Of a DNA stretch of 24,608 nucleotides, positions 1 to 7,887 are shown piece by piece. Made by a program: the position numbers and the translations under genes. Below the pieces are notes generated by a model, which saw only the letters and a list, made by a program, of their open reading frames with translations, did not search any database and was not told where the DNA came from. Origin of the DNA: an uncultured Eubacteriales bacterium (GTDB lineage Bacteria; Bacillota; Clostridia; Oscillospirales; Oscillospiraceae); assembly GCA_902496595.1 (NCBI GenBank), contig CABVBV010000015.1, positions 1 through 24,608 on the forward strand. Reading direction: 5' to 3'. Within the stretch, counting starts at the first letter, position 1; every line of letters begins with the position of its first letter.

Positions 1-642
1 GAAAACGAGAACGGCTGGTTCACGGCCCGCGTCCCCGCCTGGGTGAACAGCATCATCGTCAGCGGCAACGAGGGCTCGGTACAGACCGAGGACGTGACCA
101 TCGAGCCGAAGGAGCTCTGGATAACCGTATATGACGACCTGAGCTACGAGCTCGCCTACGAGGATCCGGAGACTGCGGGAGTGGAGAACATAACGGTGTA
201 CGCCCAGGTGCCCGCTGACTGGGCGGGGCCCTGCCTCTGGGCCTGGTCTGCGCCTGACGGCACGAACGCCTTCGCCGCCTGGCCCGGCGAGGCCATGACC
301 GAGGCTGACGGCTGGTACGTGCTCGAGGCCCCGGGCTGGATAAATTCCGTCATCATAAACGCCAACGAGGGCAGCGTGCAGACCACCGACCTCTCCGTCG
401 AGGCCGGCAAGGACGTCTGGGTGGTAGTGAACGGCCCCGAGGACGCCACTGTGAGCTACGAGCAGCCGTCGGGCGACGTGGCTGAGCCCGAGGCGACCCC
501 TGAGGCGACTCCCGCGCCGACCGAGGCGCCCGCTGCGGCGGAGAGCGGCGGCAGCGCCACGGTGTGGATAATAGTCGCGGTCGCGGTGGTCGCGGTCGTA
601 GTTATCGCCGTAGTCGTGTCGAAGAAAAAGAAGAAGGACTGA
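1..642 (+). CDS. C-terminal part of a membrane-anchored starch-binding (CBM26-like) protein, 5' end outside window
   Basis: The frame is open from base 1, so only the last 213 residues are visible. They contain two copies of a beta-rich module about 99 residues apart: GSVQTEDVTIE near residue 25 and GSVQTTDLSVE near 124, each preceded by a GW..... .W(V/I)NS(I/V)I stretch. The segment with ADWAGPCLWAW and WPGEAM resembles CBM26 starch-binding modules (family knowledge). A Pro/Glu/Thr/Ala linker follows, then a 21-residue hydrophobic helix (about 186-206) and a tail of five lysines. The C-terminus is therefore a transmembrane anchor with a cytoplasmic stop; no LPxTG motif is seen. Next to a maltodextrin transporter, the missing N-terminal part is probably an extracellular amylase or pullulanase, but its catalytic domain is not in the window. 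Confidence 0.8.
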   Translation, partial: ENENGWFTARVPAWVNSIIVSGNEGSVQTEDVTIEPKELWITVYDDLSYELAYEDPETAGVENITVYAQVPADWAGPCLWAWSAPDGTNAFAAWPGEAMTEADGWYVLEAPGWINSVIINANEGSVQTTDLSVEAGKDVWVVVNGPEDATVSYEQPSGDVAEPEATPEATPAPTEAPAAAESGGSATVWIIVAVAVVAVVVIAVVVSKKKKKD

Positions 643-658
643 TTTCGGCCTGAAAACA

Positions 659-686
659 GGGCGGGCGTGGAAAACCGCGCCCGCCC
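659..686 (+). terminator. GC-rich hairpin between amylase-like gene and binding-protein gene
   Basis: A 12-bp stem (GGGCGGGCGTGG / CCGCGCCCGCCC, one G-U pair) closes an AAAA loop, 17 nt after the upstream stop codon. No T-run follows. It may be a leaky terminator or an mRNA-processing/stabilising stem rather than a full terminator. The next gene's RBS (GGAGG, 698-702) lies just downstream and no promoter is seen between them, so partial read-through into the transporter genes is the simplest reading. Confidence 0.6.
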
Positions 687-708
687 ATCCGGGTTCTGGA
701 GGTTTGAG

Positions 709-1908
709 ATGAAAAGGATGATATCACTGCTGCTCATAGCGGCAATACTCATACCGCTTGCGGCCTGCGGGGCCGGGAGCGTGGACACGGGCAAGCTCGT
801 CGTCTGGCATGACAAGGAGGACGCGGTCATAGAGGCGCTCTCGGCCTATCTGGCGGAGGCAGCCCCTGAGGTCGAGGTGGTGTTCGAGAAGAAGACCAGC
901 CTCACGGACTCGCTCAAGCTCGTGGGCAACGACCCGAGCTCGGCTCCGGATATGTTCATTTTCGCGCACGACAAGATCGGCGTCTTTGCGGAGATGGGCA
1001 TCCTGGCCGACGTGAATACCCTGCTGGATGAGGGCACCCTGGAAAACTGGCTGCCCATGACCATCGAGGCGGCGAGCTACAAGGGAACGCTCTACCAGCT
1101 GCCGCTCTACTTTGAGACGCTGCTCTTCATGTACAACAAGCGCTATATGCAGGACGACCAGGTGCCCGCCACGACGGAGGAACTCTACGGCTATATGGAG
1201 CAGAACACGGGCCGTGGCCGCTACGGCTTCGTGGAGCAGCACTCGACGGCCTACTACTCCGCGGCCTGGATTCACGGCTTCGGCGGCTCCATCGTGTCCG
1301 AGGACGGGACGCCCTTCCCCGAGCCCGAGGCGGTGAAAGAGGCCCTGCGCTATCACCTCAAGTTCGTGGCGCTCATGCCGGGCGAGACGGAGTACTCGAC
1401 GGTGAACACGCTCTTTCTCGAGGGCAAGGCGGACTCGACCATCGGCGGGCCCTGGATGGTGCCGAGCGCCAGGGACGCGGGCATAGAGCTGGGCATAGCG
1501 CCCATGCCGACGGTGGATGAGACGGGCATGGCCCTCGCTCCCTACTCGGGCGTACAGGGCGTGCAGGTGCTCACGTACGCGGCCGAGAACAAGACCGAGG
1601 CGGTGAAGACCGTGCTCGCCGCGCTCTGCTCGCCGCAGATAGGCATAGACCTCGCCCTTGCGAGCGGCTGCGCCCCGGCGAACGCCGCCTGCTACGACGA
1701 TGCGCAGGTGGCGGACGACGAGCTGGTGCAGGCCATGCGCACGACGGCGGAGATAGCCGTGCCCATGCCGAACATCCCCGAGATGGACGTCATGTGGACG
1801 GTGGTGAGCAACCTGCTCACTGACGTGAACCTCTCGGGCGCGGACGTGGACGCCGCCTTTGACGAGGCGCTGGCCGAGGCCGAGAGCCTCATAGCCAACA
1901 TGAAGTGA
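709..1908 (+). CDS. Maltose/maltodextrin ABC transporter substrate-binding lipoprotein
   Basis: A 399-residue family-1-type extracellular solute-binding protein. The N-terminus is a lipoprotein signal peptide with lipobox LAAC (Cys20). The mature part begins KLVVWHDKEDAVIEAL and contains PDMFIFAHDKIGVFAEMGILADV, LYQLPLYFETLLFMYNKRYM and TIGGPWMV, all typical of MalE-like binding proteins. The frame is open further upstream to 667, but ATG 709 is chosen: GGAGG sits 6 nt before it and only this start gives a proper signal peptide. The stop overlaps the next start (TGATG), so it is translationally coupled to the permease. The neighbouring permeases, GH13 enzyme and CBM protein make malto-oligosaccharides the likely ligand; specificity is inferred from context. 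Confidence 0.9.
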   Translation: MKRMISLLLIAAILIPLAACGAGSVDTGKLVVWHDKEDAVIEALSAYLAEAAPEVEVVFEKKTSLTDSLKLVGNDPSSAPDMFIFAHDKIGVFAEMGILADVNTLLDEGTLENWLPMTIEAASYKGTLYQLPLYFETLLFMYNKRYMQDDQVPATTEELYGYMEQNTGRGRYGFVEQHSTAYYSAAWIHGFGGSIVSEDGTPFPEPEAVKEALRYHLKFVALMPGETEYSTVNTLFLEGKADSTIGGPWMVPSARDAGIELGIAPMPTVDETGMALAPYSGVQGVQVLTYAAENKTEAVKTVLAALCSPQIGIDLALASGCAPANAACYDDAQVADDELVQAMRTTAEIAVPMPNIPEMDVMWTVVSNLLTDVNLSGADVDAAFDEALAEAESLIANMK

Positions 1909-2813
1909 TGGAAGACAGACTGAAAAAACAGCGCCGGGGTTGGCTCACGAGCTATCTCTGGTCGGCGCCCTCGCTGGCGCTTATCGCGCTCATCGTCGTG
2001 TTCCCGATACTCTACACCTTCTTCATCTCGCTGACGAACATGAATGTCTACCACTGGTTCGACTACACGGTCATCGGCCTGGAGAACTACGCAAGGGCGC
2101 TGTTCGTCTTCGACTCGGGCTTCCTCTCGGCGCTTCTCAACACGGTGCTGTGGACGGTCGTGAACATGGCCGTACAGCTCGTCCTCGCCTTTGTCCTGGC
2201 GAGCCTGCTGAATATACAGAAGCTGAGGCTCAGAAAGCTCTACAAGACGCTTCTGATGTTCCCCTGGGCCATGCCGGGTTACGTGTCGATACTCCTTTGG
2301 AAGACGGGTATGTTCAACTCCGAGTTCGGACTTTTGAACCAGTGGATGGAGAAGCTGGGCCTCGAAGCGCAGAGGTGGCTTGCGACGGACGTCTCGGCCT
2401 TCATAAGCTGCACGGTGGTTAACCTCTGGCTCGCGCTGCCCTTCATGCTGATGATAATGGACGGGGCGATGCAGAGCATAGACCGCAGCTACTACGAGAG
2501 CGCACTGCTCGACGGCGCGAACTGGTTCCGGCGCTCCGTGAGCATCACGATACCGTGCATAAGGCCCATAATCGCCCCGGCGGTCATAATAACGGTGTTC
2601 ACGACCTTCAAGCAGTTCGACGTCATCTACCTGCTCACCCAGCAGATGGGCGCGAAGACGGGCTCCGGCCTGCACACCATACTCACCTACGCCTATGAGA
2701 ACGCCTTCATCACGAACAACTACGGTTACAGCTCGGCGATATCCATCATCATATTCCTGCTGCTGCTCGCCTTTTCGGCGAGATACCAGCTCGGAGGGGA
2801 GGGGGAGAGATGA
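1908..2813 (+). CDS. Maltodextrin ABC transporter permease, MalF type
   Basis: A 301-residue integral membrane protein with about six hydrophobic segments, the first being LALIALIVVFPILYTFFISL. The permease EAA loop that contacts the transport ATPase is visible from about residue 197 (ESALLDGANWFRRSVSITIPCIRPI). This makes it a short, MalF/UgpA-like ABC sugar permease. ATG 1908 overlaps the binding-protein stop by one base; a GTG one codon earlier (1905) is a possible alternative. Its stop overlaps the next ATG in an ATGA arrangement. It should form the membrane channel with the following permease. No dedicated ATPase is encoded nearby, so a shared MsmX/MalK-type ATPase elsewhere is presumably used. 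Confidence 0.9.
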   Translation: MEDRLKKQRRGWLTSYLWSAPSLALIALIVVFPILYTFFISLTNMNVYHWFDYTVIGLENYARALFVFDSGFLSALLNTVLWTVVNMAVQLVLAFVLASLLNIQKLRLRKLYKTLLMFPWAMPGYVSILLWKTGMFNSEFGLLNQWMEKLGLEAQRWLATDVSAFISCTVVNLWLALPFMLMIMDGAMQSIDRSYYESALLDGANWFRRSVSITIPCIRPIIAPAVIITVFTTFKQFDVIYLLTQQMGAKTGSGLHTILTYAYENAFITNNYGYSSAISIIIFLLLLAFSARYQLGGEGER

Positions 2814-3655
2814 GAGGCAAAAAACTCAGGGAGGGGATAGGCCTGACCTTCCTCAATATATTCTTCATCGTCCTCTGCTTTGTGACGCTCATACCCATAC
2901 TCTACGCCCTGAGCGTCTCGCTGAACGGCCAGAACACGCTTCTGAGCTCGGATTTCTCCTTCATACCGAAGGACTTCACCCTGGATAACTACATACAGGT
3001 CTTCACCGGGGAGGACATCCTGACTTGGTTCGGAAACAGCGTCATCCTCGCCGCCGCGACGGTGGCCATATCGCTCGCCGCGGCGGTGCCGGCGGCCTAC
3101 TGCTTTTCAAGAAGGCGCTTCCCGGGCCGGAGGCTCGTCCTGCGCTGGCTGGTGCTGCTAAACTCCTTCCCGGCCATACTCAGTATGTTCGCCGTGTACC
3201 GGCTGCTGCGGCCCATGGGGCTCATAAACCACAGGCTGGGCCTCATCATAGTCTACACGGGCACAATGGCCGTGTTCAGCCTCTGGAACATGAAGGGCTA
3301 CTTCGACACCGTACCCATAGAGATCGAGGAGGCGGCGAGGATGGACGGCGCGACGGATATGCAGGTCGTGACCCGGATCGTGCTGCCTCTGGCGAAGCCC
3401 AGCGTGGTGGTCACGGCGCTCATGGTGCTCATCTATGTCTGGAACGAGTACATCTACGCCACGACCTTCATGACCGGCGAGTCGAGCTACACCCTGGCCG
3501 CCGGCCTCTACGCGCTGCAGGCGACGGAGATGAGCGGCTCCTGGCCGGTGTTCGCCGCGGCGTCCATAACCGTGTCGCTGCCCGTGCTCGTCATCTTCTT
3601 CCTCAGCCAGAAGCACATGACCTCCGGCCTCACCGCAGGAGGCGTGAAAGGATAG
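2810..3655 (+). CDS. Maltodextrin ABC transporter permease, MalG type
   Basis: A 281-residue permease with six predicted membrane spans. The EAA loop begins at about residue 174 (EAARMDGATDMQVVTRIVLPLAKP), with the canonical spacing to LPLAKP. The N-terminal region with FVTLIPILYALSVSLN followed by SFIPKDFTLDNYIQVF is typical of the MalG partner of MalF. The ATG lies inside the previous gene's stop region (ATGA) and is preceded by a very G-rich Shine-Dalgarno tract (GGAGGGGAGGGGGAG), so it is coupled to malF. The stop is one base before the next gene's ATG, and the last codons (AAAGGA) supply that gene's ribosome binding site. Confidence 0.9.
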   Translation: MRGKKLREGIGLTFLNIFFIVLCFVTLIPILYALSVSLNGQNTLLSSDFSFIPKDFTLDNYIQVFTGEDILTWFGNSVILAAATVAISLAAAVPAAYCFSRRRFPGRRLVLRWLVLLNSFPAILSMFAVYRLLRPMGLINHRLGLIIVYTGTMAVFSLWNMKGYFDTVPIEIEEAARMDGATDMQVVTRIVLPLAKPSVVVTALMVLIYVWNEYIYATTFMTGESSYTLAAGLYALQATEMSGSWPVFAAASITVSLPVLVIFFLSQKHMTSGLTAGGVKG

Positions 3656-3656
3656 C

Positions 3657-5375
3657 ATGAAAAAGGAAGCCATACTTCACATACCCATGTCCGAATACGC
3701 ACATGGGCTGGACGAGAGGCGCATAGTCCTCCGCCTGCGCGCCGCGAGGGGCGACCTCGAGCGCGTGACGCTCTGGTACGGCGACACAGCCTGCCGGAAG
3801 ACACCCATAGACTGGTTCCCGGGGCCCATGGAGCGCGTGCTCTCGGACGAATACCACGACTGGTGGGAGCTCACGCTCGTGAGCCCCTACCACCGCATCT
3901 TCTATCATTTTGAGCTCTCGGACGGGAAGGAGAGCTGCTACTACTACGGCGGTGTCTTCACGGACAGGCTGGTGGACGACCGCTCGGAGTACTTCAAGCT
4001 CCCCTTCAACCACCGCGCCGACATAGCAAAAGCGCCCGACTGGGCGCATGAGGCGGTGGTCTACAACATTTTCCCCGACAGCTTCGCCACTTCGCACCGT
4101 TGCATCAGCCTTGAGCCCGCGCAGCGCGAGTTCGGCGGCGTCACGACAAAGGGCAAGCTCGGCGGAACGATACGCGGCGTCACGGAAAACCTCGACTACC
4201 TCTCAGAGCTCGGAGTCAACTGCATATACTTAAACCCCATCTTCGCCGCAGGGGAGTACCACAAGTACGACCTCATTGACTACTACCACATAGACCCCTG
4301 CCTCGGCACGAACGAGGACTTCCGAGAACTGGTGGATACAGCGCACAAAATGAATATGCGCGTCGTCATAGACGGGGTCTTCAACCACTGCGGCTGGCGC
4401 TTCTTCGCCTTCGAGGACGTCGTGCAAAAGGGTGAAGACTCGGCATACTGGGGCTGGTTCTACCGCCTGAGCTCTCCCGTGACGCGGCCCGAGGATCCGG
4501 AGGCAATACCGGACTACGAGTGCTTCGGCTATGAGCGGCTCATGCCCAAGCTCGACACGGCCAACCCCGAGGTCAGAGAGTATTTCTGCGCCGTGGGCGA
4601 GTACTGGGTGAGGGAGTTCGGCATTGACGGCTGGCGTCTCGACGTGGCGAGCGAGGTGGACGACAGCTTCTGGCGCGAGTTCCGGCGCCGCGTGAAGGCC
4701 GTGAAACCCGAGGCCATACTGATAGGCGAAGTCTGGGAGAGCGCCGGACATTGGCTCGCGGGGGATATGTTCGACTCCTGCATGAATTATGAACTCCGGC
4801 GTCATTGCCGCAGGTTTTTCGCCGAGCAGACTGAGGACGCCTTCACCTTTGCGGGACGCTGTACGGGTATGCTCATGAGATATAAAAAGCAGCTCGTCGC
4901 CGCGCAGCTCGGAGTGCTCGATACCCACGACGTGAGCCGCTTCCTCTCGCTGTGCGGCGGCGACCGGCGGCGATACAAGCTCGCCGTGCTGTTCCAGCTC
5001 TGCTTTCCAGGCGTGCCGAGCATCTTCTACGGCGACGAGCTGGGCGCAGAGGGCATAGTGGAGGAAGATTACCGGAGGCCCATGCCCTGGGACGGCGGCG
5101 ACGCAGAGCTCTTTTCATTTTTCAAAGCGGCCATAGCAAAAAGGCGCGGGCTGAAGGCTCTGCAGAGGGGCGAGTTCAGGGTGCTGAGGGCGGAACGCGG
5201 CAGCGGCCTATTTGTTTTCGAGCGCAGCTGCGCGGAGGAGACGGTCAGGGTGTACCTGAACTGTTCTGAGAGCGACGCGGAATGCGAGATAAAGGGCGAG
5301 TGCCTCTTTTCGGAGGGCGCCGGACGTGGTAAAATAGCCGCATACGGCTATGCGCTCACAAGAGAGGGGAGGTAA
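3657..5375 (+). CDS. GH13 alpha-glucan hydrolase, cyclomaltodextrinase/neopullulanase-like
   Basis: A 572-residue protein without a signal peptide, hence cytoplasmic. Residues 1 to about 120 look like the N-terminal beta domain (CBM34-like) of cyclomaltodextrinases, followed by the GH13 barrel from about 130 (VVYNIFPDSFA). Conserved regions are all present: DGVFNHCG (Asp239-His244), GWRLDVASEV with nucleophile Asp329, IGEVWE with acid/base Glu358, and LDTHDVSRF with Asp425; MPKLDTANPEV matches the region V typical of this subfamily. These families cut cyclodextrins, pullulan or imported maltodextrins into small sugars (family knowledge). Placement directly after malG, one base apart, implies it degrades what the transporter brings in. 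Exact substrate preference cannot be told from sequence. Confidence 0.9.
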   Translation: MKKEAILHIPMSEYAHGLDERRIVLRLRAARGDLERVTLWYGDTACRKTPIDWFPGPMERVLSDEYHDWWELTLVSPYHRIFYHFELSDGKESCYYYGGVFTDRLVDDRSEYFKLPFNHRADIAKAPDWAHEAVVYNIFPDSFATSHRCISLEPAQREFGGVTTKGKLGGTIRGVTENLDYLSELGVNCIYLNPIFAAGEYHKYDLIDYYHIDPCLGTNEDFRELVDTAHKMNMRVVIDGVFNHCGWRFFAFEDVVQKGEDSAYWGWFYRLSSPVTRPEDPEAIPDYECFGYERLMPKLDTANPEVREYFCAVGEYWVREFGIDGWRLDVASEVDDSFWREFRRRVKAVKPEAILIGEVWESAGHWLAGDMFDSCMNYELRRHCRRFFAEQTEDAFTFAGRCTGMLMRYKKQLVAAQLGVLDTHDVSRFLSLCGGDRRRYKLAVLFQLCFPGVPSIFYGDELGAEGIVEEDYRRPMPWDGGDAELFSFFKAAIAKRRGLKALQRGEFRVLRAERGSGLFVFERSCAEETVRVYLNCSESDAECEIKGECLFSEGAGRGKIAAYGYALTREGR

Positions 5376-5380
5376 AGTCC

Positions 5381-6394
5381 TTGCCGGTGACGATAAAGGA
5401 CGTGGCAAAGGCTGCGGGCACCTCTATATCAACAGTGTCAAAAGTCATAAACGGGCATTACAGCATATCGGAGCAGACGGCTGAACGGGTGAGGCAGGTC
5501 ATGCGCGAGCTGGGCTACTACCCAAGCGCAAGCGCCCAGAGCTTTGCAAGGGGCTCGACAAAGACGGTGGTGTTCCTTGCAGACCTCAAGCCGAACACAG
5601 CCTTTGAGAATCCGCATCTGTTCGAGATCGTCTCCGGCATGGAAGAAGGGCTGAGGGCCCGGGGCTACTCGCTGACGCTCAGGTCGACGGATACTACCGG
5701 GGCAGTGCCCGTAGCCACTGATTATATAAATCGGCGCGGCTGCGACGGATTGGCGGTTCACGCATCCGTTATGTCGCGTCCGCTGGCAGCGCTGCTTACA
5801 AGGGAGAAGTTCCCGCATATCGTCCTCGGCCTGCCGAATTTCGAGAGCCAGGTGTGCTGGATAGATATCAATAACGTCTATTCCGGTATGACGGCGGCGG
5901 AGCACCTCATCAGAGAGGGATACCGAAGGGTAGCATTTATAGGCGGCAGGGAACACGACATGATCTCGGCGCACAGACTGGAAGGGGTGCGCCAGGGCCT
6001 CGAGAACTCCGGGAGGACGCTGCCTGAGGGGTATATCTGGCTTGGTGAGTCCACGAGGTCTGAGGGCCGGAGAATGACCCTGGGGCTCATGGCCTCTGCG
6101 CCGCCGCCGGACGCCGTAGTCTGTGCAAATAACTTGCTGGCTCTGGGCTGCGTCGCCGCAATGGAGGAGCTGAAGCTGAGAATACCGCAGGACGCGGCAG
6201 TGATGACTTTCGACGACTACCCGTATTCGAGGTTCACCACACCTGAACTGAGCGTAGTGGATATTGACGTCCGCGACATGGGCGCTCAGGCCGGGAAATT
6301 GCTGATAGATTCCATAAGACGCCCAAACCTCCAGACACAGACCTATACCACCGCCTCAAACGTCATTATCCGAGCCTCAACAAAAAGAAACTGA
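5381..6394 (+). CDS. LacI-family transcriptional regulator of the maltodextrin operon
   Basis: A 337-residue LacI/GalR-type repressor. The N-terminal helix-turn-helix reads VTIKDVAKAAGTSISTVSKVING (residues 3-25), followed by the hinge YYPSASAQSFARGSTKTVVFLADL. The rest is a periplasmic-binding-protein-like effector domain (for example AFIGGREHDMISAHRLEGVRQGL and DAAVMTFDDYPYSRFTTPELSVVDI). The start is TTG at 5381, supported by GGGGAGG (5366-5372) eight bases upstream; it lies 5 nt after the GH13 stop. As the last gene of the operon it probably responds to a malto-oligosaccharide or derivative and controls transcription from a promoter left of the window; no operator was identified in the visible part. 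Confidence 0.9.
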   Translation: MPVTIKDVAKAAGTSISTVSKVINGHYSISEQTAERVRQVMRELGYYPSASAQSFARGSTKTVVFLADLKPNTAFENPHLFEIVSGMEEGLRARGYSLTLRSTDTTGAVPVATDYINRRGCDGLAVHASVMSRPLAALLTREKFPHIVLGLPNFESQVCWIDINNVYSGMTAAEHLIREGYRRVAFIGGREHDMISAHRLEGVRQGLENSGRTLPEGYIWLGESTRSEGRRMTLGLMASAPPPDAVVCANNLLALGCVAAMEELKLRIPQDAAVMTFDDYPYSRFTTPELSVVDIDVRDMGAQAGKLLIDSIRRPNLQTQTYTTASNVIIRASTKRN

Positions 6395-6422
6395 AGCCCG
6401 CTGCGTTGCGCAGCGGGCTTCA
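6392..6422. terminator. Bidirectional intrinsic terminator
   Basis: A perfect 14-bp inverted repeat (TGAAGCCCGCTGCG / CGCAGCGGGCTTCA) with a TTG loop starts at the lacI stop codon itself. T-rich sequence follows on the + side (CTCTTGTTTG), and the A-rich stretch before it (CAAAAAGAAA) is a T-run for the convergent SLH gene ending at 6442. It can therefore end both transcription units. Confidence 0.85.
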
Positions 6423-6441
6423 GCTCTTGTTTGAATGTATT

Positions 6442-7032
6442 TTACTTTTCCAGATACCTCATGAAGAAGGTCGCCGTGTGGGCCCTGGTCGAGTTCGACG
6501 CGGGATTGAGGTTGCCCAGATCGTCTCCTTCGATGAGTCCGGTGGAAGCCGCCCACTTCATCGCATCGAGGGCCCAGTCGCTTATGTCGGAAGCGTCGGG
6601 CGCGGTAATGGCGTACTCAACAACAGGGCTGCCCTTGTAGCGCCAGAGCATCGTAACCAGCTGCTCCCTCGTGATGTAGCCCGTCGGATTAGTGCCGTCG
6701 GAGACGCCGGAGTTTACCGCCCACTTCTGAGCAACGGCCATCCAGTTGTCTCCGCTGACCTCAACACCGTCGATACGGGCCAGAACCGCCCAGACCATCG
6801 CCCTCGTCAGCGGGCTGTTCGGCGCGAACTTGTCCGCCGCAACGCCCTCCATGATGCCGTTCTTCCAGACGTAGCACACCGCGTCGTAGTACCAGGAACC
6901 CTCGCTCACATCCGTGAACGGCAGCGCCTCAGGCTCGGACTGCTCGGACGGCGTGATGTCGGGCAGCTTGTAGCTCTCGCCCGGGTGGACGTAGTACACC
7001 TCGCCGTCGATGGTGACTATCCAGCTCGGCAA
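6442..7032 (-). CDS. SLH-domain segment (3' open frame of the broken gene)
   Basis: A 196-codon open frame beginning at a TTG that has no Shine-Dalgarno site, so it is unlikely to be an independent gene. Three S-layer homology repeats are recognisable: about residues 37-90 (FTDVSEGSWYYDAVCYVWKNGIMEGV ... LTRAMVWAVLARIDG), 91-135 (WAVNSGVSDG ... ITREQLVTMLWRYKG) and 143-196 (ISDWALDAMKWAASTGLIEG ... STRAHTATFFMRYLEK). SLH repeats bind pyruvylated secondary wall polymers (family knowledge). A short GEVYYVHPGESYKLPD stretch precedes them. It ends 20 nt from the bidirectional terminator. Confidence 0.65.
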   Translation of the reverse strand: MPSWIVTIDGEVYYVHPGESYKLPDITPSEQSEPEALPFTDVSEGSWYYDAVCYVWKNGIMEGVAADKFAPNSPLTRAMVWAVLARIDGVEVSGDNWMAVAQKWAVNSGVSDGTNPTGYITREQLVTMLWRYKGSPVVEYAITAPDASDISDWALDAMKWAASTGLIEGDDLGNLNPASNSTRAHTATFFMRYLEK

Positions 7033-7037
7033 TGCGG

Positions 7038-7301
7038 TCAGATATTCACACCATTCACTAAGACCTCCGGGCTGGTCGTATAGGTCAGGCCGGGTAACTC
7101 CTCTTCGACATAGATGACTATGTCGTTAGCGGTGACAATGACGAGAATCTTGCTGGTGAGGTTGGTGTCCGCGTCCACTGTGCAAGGAAGCTCTATTCTT
7201 TCATCTTCATTGTCTTCGATGAAATAGGCCTTGCCTTCCACGCCCTTGAATTCGTCGCCTTTGTTGAGGTAGCTGGCAGTGCCGCCTACGGTGAGCTGCA
7301 C
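7038..7301 (-). other. Middle fragment of the broken SLH gene
   Basis: An 87-codon frame (QLTVGGTASYLNKGDEFKGVEGKAYFIED ... VLVNGVNI) with beta-strand character and no start signal of its own. It joins in sense to the flanking fragments after one-base corrections on each side. I do not recognise a named domain. Confidence 0.6.
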
Positions 7302-7308
7302 GACCTGT

Positions 7309-7698
7309 TTATGCGTGCTGTCTAGGACGGGGTAAGTGTCCGTACCAATGTTCTGCCGCCACGGGCCGCCGTCGGTCTGCCCCCTGATTCAGCAGCCACG
7401 CAACCTCGCCGGAGGTGAAGGCGTCGGCGCGTTTGCCTACGACGTTCGTGGCTGTGCCGGTGTCGCCGCTGCCTTCGTAATACAGCCCGCTGATGGTGTG
7501 GCCCCGGCCGTCGAAGGTGCCGGTGTAGCTGTTGATACCGATGGGCGTCCAGGGTTCGTCTTCGCCGCCGAGGTCGATGTCCTTCGTCAGCACGGCGCAG
7601 GCGTCGGTGTTGTCTTCGTTCACATACGCTGCGAACCAGTAGAGTTCAGCCGCGGAGCTTATCTGGTACGGGTCGTCCGCCGTGCCAGTGCCCTGCAA
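7309..7698 (-). other. N-terminal fragment of the broken SLH gene
   Basis: Open frame continuing upstream to the signal peptide. AAELYWFAAYVNEDNT and GTFDGRGHTISGLYYEG match the first domain of the protein encoded at 21517 (EELYWFANYVNKTNPT, GTFDGNGKTISGLYLSE). The last 20-odd codons (RRRPVAAEHWYGHLPRPRQHA) are out of frame, consistent with a single indel near 7380. Confidence 0.65.
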
Positions 7699-7810
7699 GT
7701 CCGCCGATGCGCCGATGACCAGCAGCGTGCAGCAGAGGAGCGTCAGTATGGCCGTCAGGAACAGTTTTTCTTCATTTCACTCGCCTCCCGTATGTCAAGG
7801 CTTATCCTTT

Positions 7811-7854
7811 TTTGCATTTCATGCAAAAAGGGGCGCGAGGTGCCTCGCGTCCCC
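7811..7854 (-). promoter_or_regulatory. Two-hairpin leader / terminator of the GTPase gene
   Basis: Read on the - strand, a GC hairpin (7830-7854, CGCGAG-GCAC-CTCGCG core with GGGG/CCCC flanks) is followed directly by TTTTT, a classical intrinsic terminator, 10 nt after the GTPase stop. A second stem (TTTGCAT/ATGCAAA, 7811-7827) follows. The unit also lies downstream of the SLH-gene promoter, so it sits in that gene's 5' leader. The same two hairpins occur at 21439-21479. Confidence 0.6.
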
Positions 7855-7858
7855 ATAT

Positions 7859-7887
7859 ATTGTATTATACCTCCCCGCGCAGTGCAA
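7859..7887 (-). promoter_or_regulatory. SigA-type promoter of the SLH gene, inside the GTPase 3' end
   Basis: On the - strand TTGCAC (7882-7887), a 17-nt spacer and TACAAT (7859-7864). The spacer contains the TAA stop of the upstream GTPase gene. An identical arrangement exists at 21403-21431, which supports function. Confidence 0.6.

Larger units (their letters stand above)
6442..7775 (-). pseudogene. Frameshifted SLH-domain surface protein gene
   Basis: Starting at ATG 7775 (GGGAGG RBS just upstream), the leader matches the signal peptide of the large gene at 21517 almost codon for codon, but one base is missing in the A-run at about 7763-7770, so the native ATG frame stops after six codons. 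Restoring that base joins it to 7698-7309 (AELYWFAAYVN, TFDGRGHTISGLYYEG, SGEVAWLLNQG). A second break near 7377-7384, needing loss of one base, leads into WRQNIGTDTYPVLDSTHKQVVQL (7301-7038). A third near 7040-7050, needing one extra base, leads into IVTIDGEVYYVHPGESYKLPD and three SLH repeats. The repaired product would be about 440 residues: secreted, wall-anchored by SLH, lacking the long GLUG region of its relative. Three indels in 1.3 kb suggest genuine decay; a locally poor assembly is the alternative. Confidence 0.75.

Noticed and set aside
1692..2675. Long - strand open frame opposite the permease gene
   Set aside because: It is a shadow of GC-rich coding sequence: rich in Arg/His/Glu, no domain, no RBS, and fully antisense to two well-supported genes. 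The same applies to the long frames at 724-1356 (-), 4230-4928 (-), 9113-10042 (+), 14207-15286 (-), 15243-16184 (+), 16768-17706 (-) and 20385-21353 (-).
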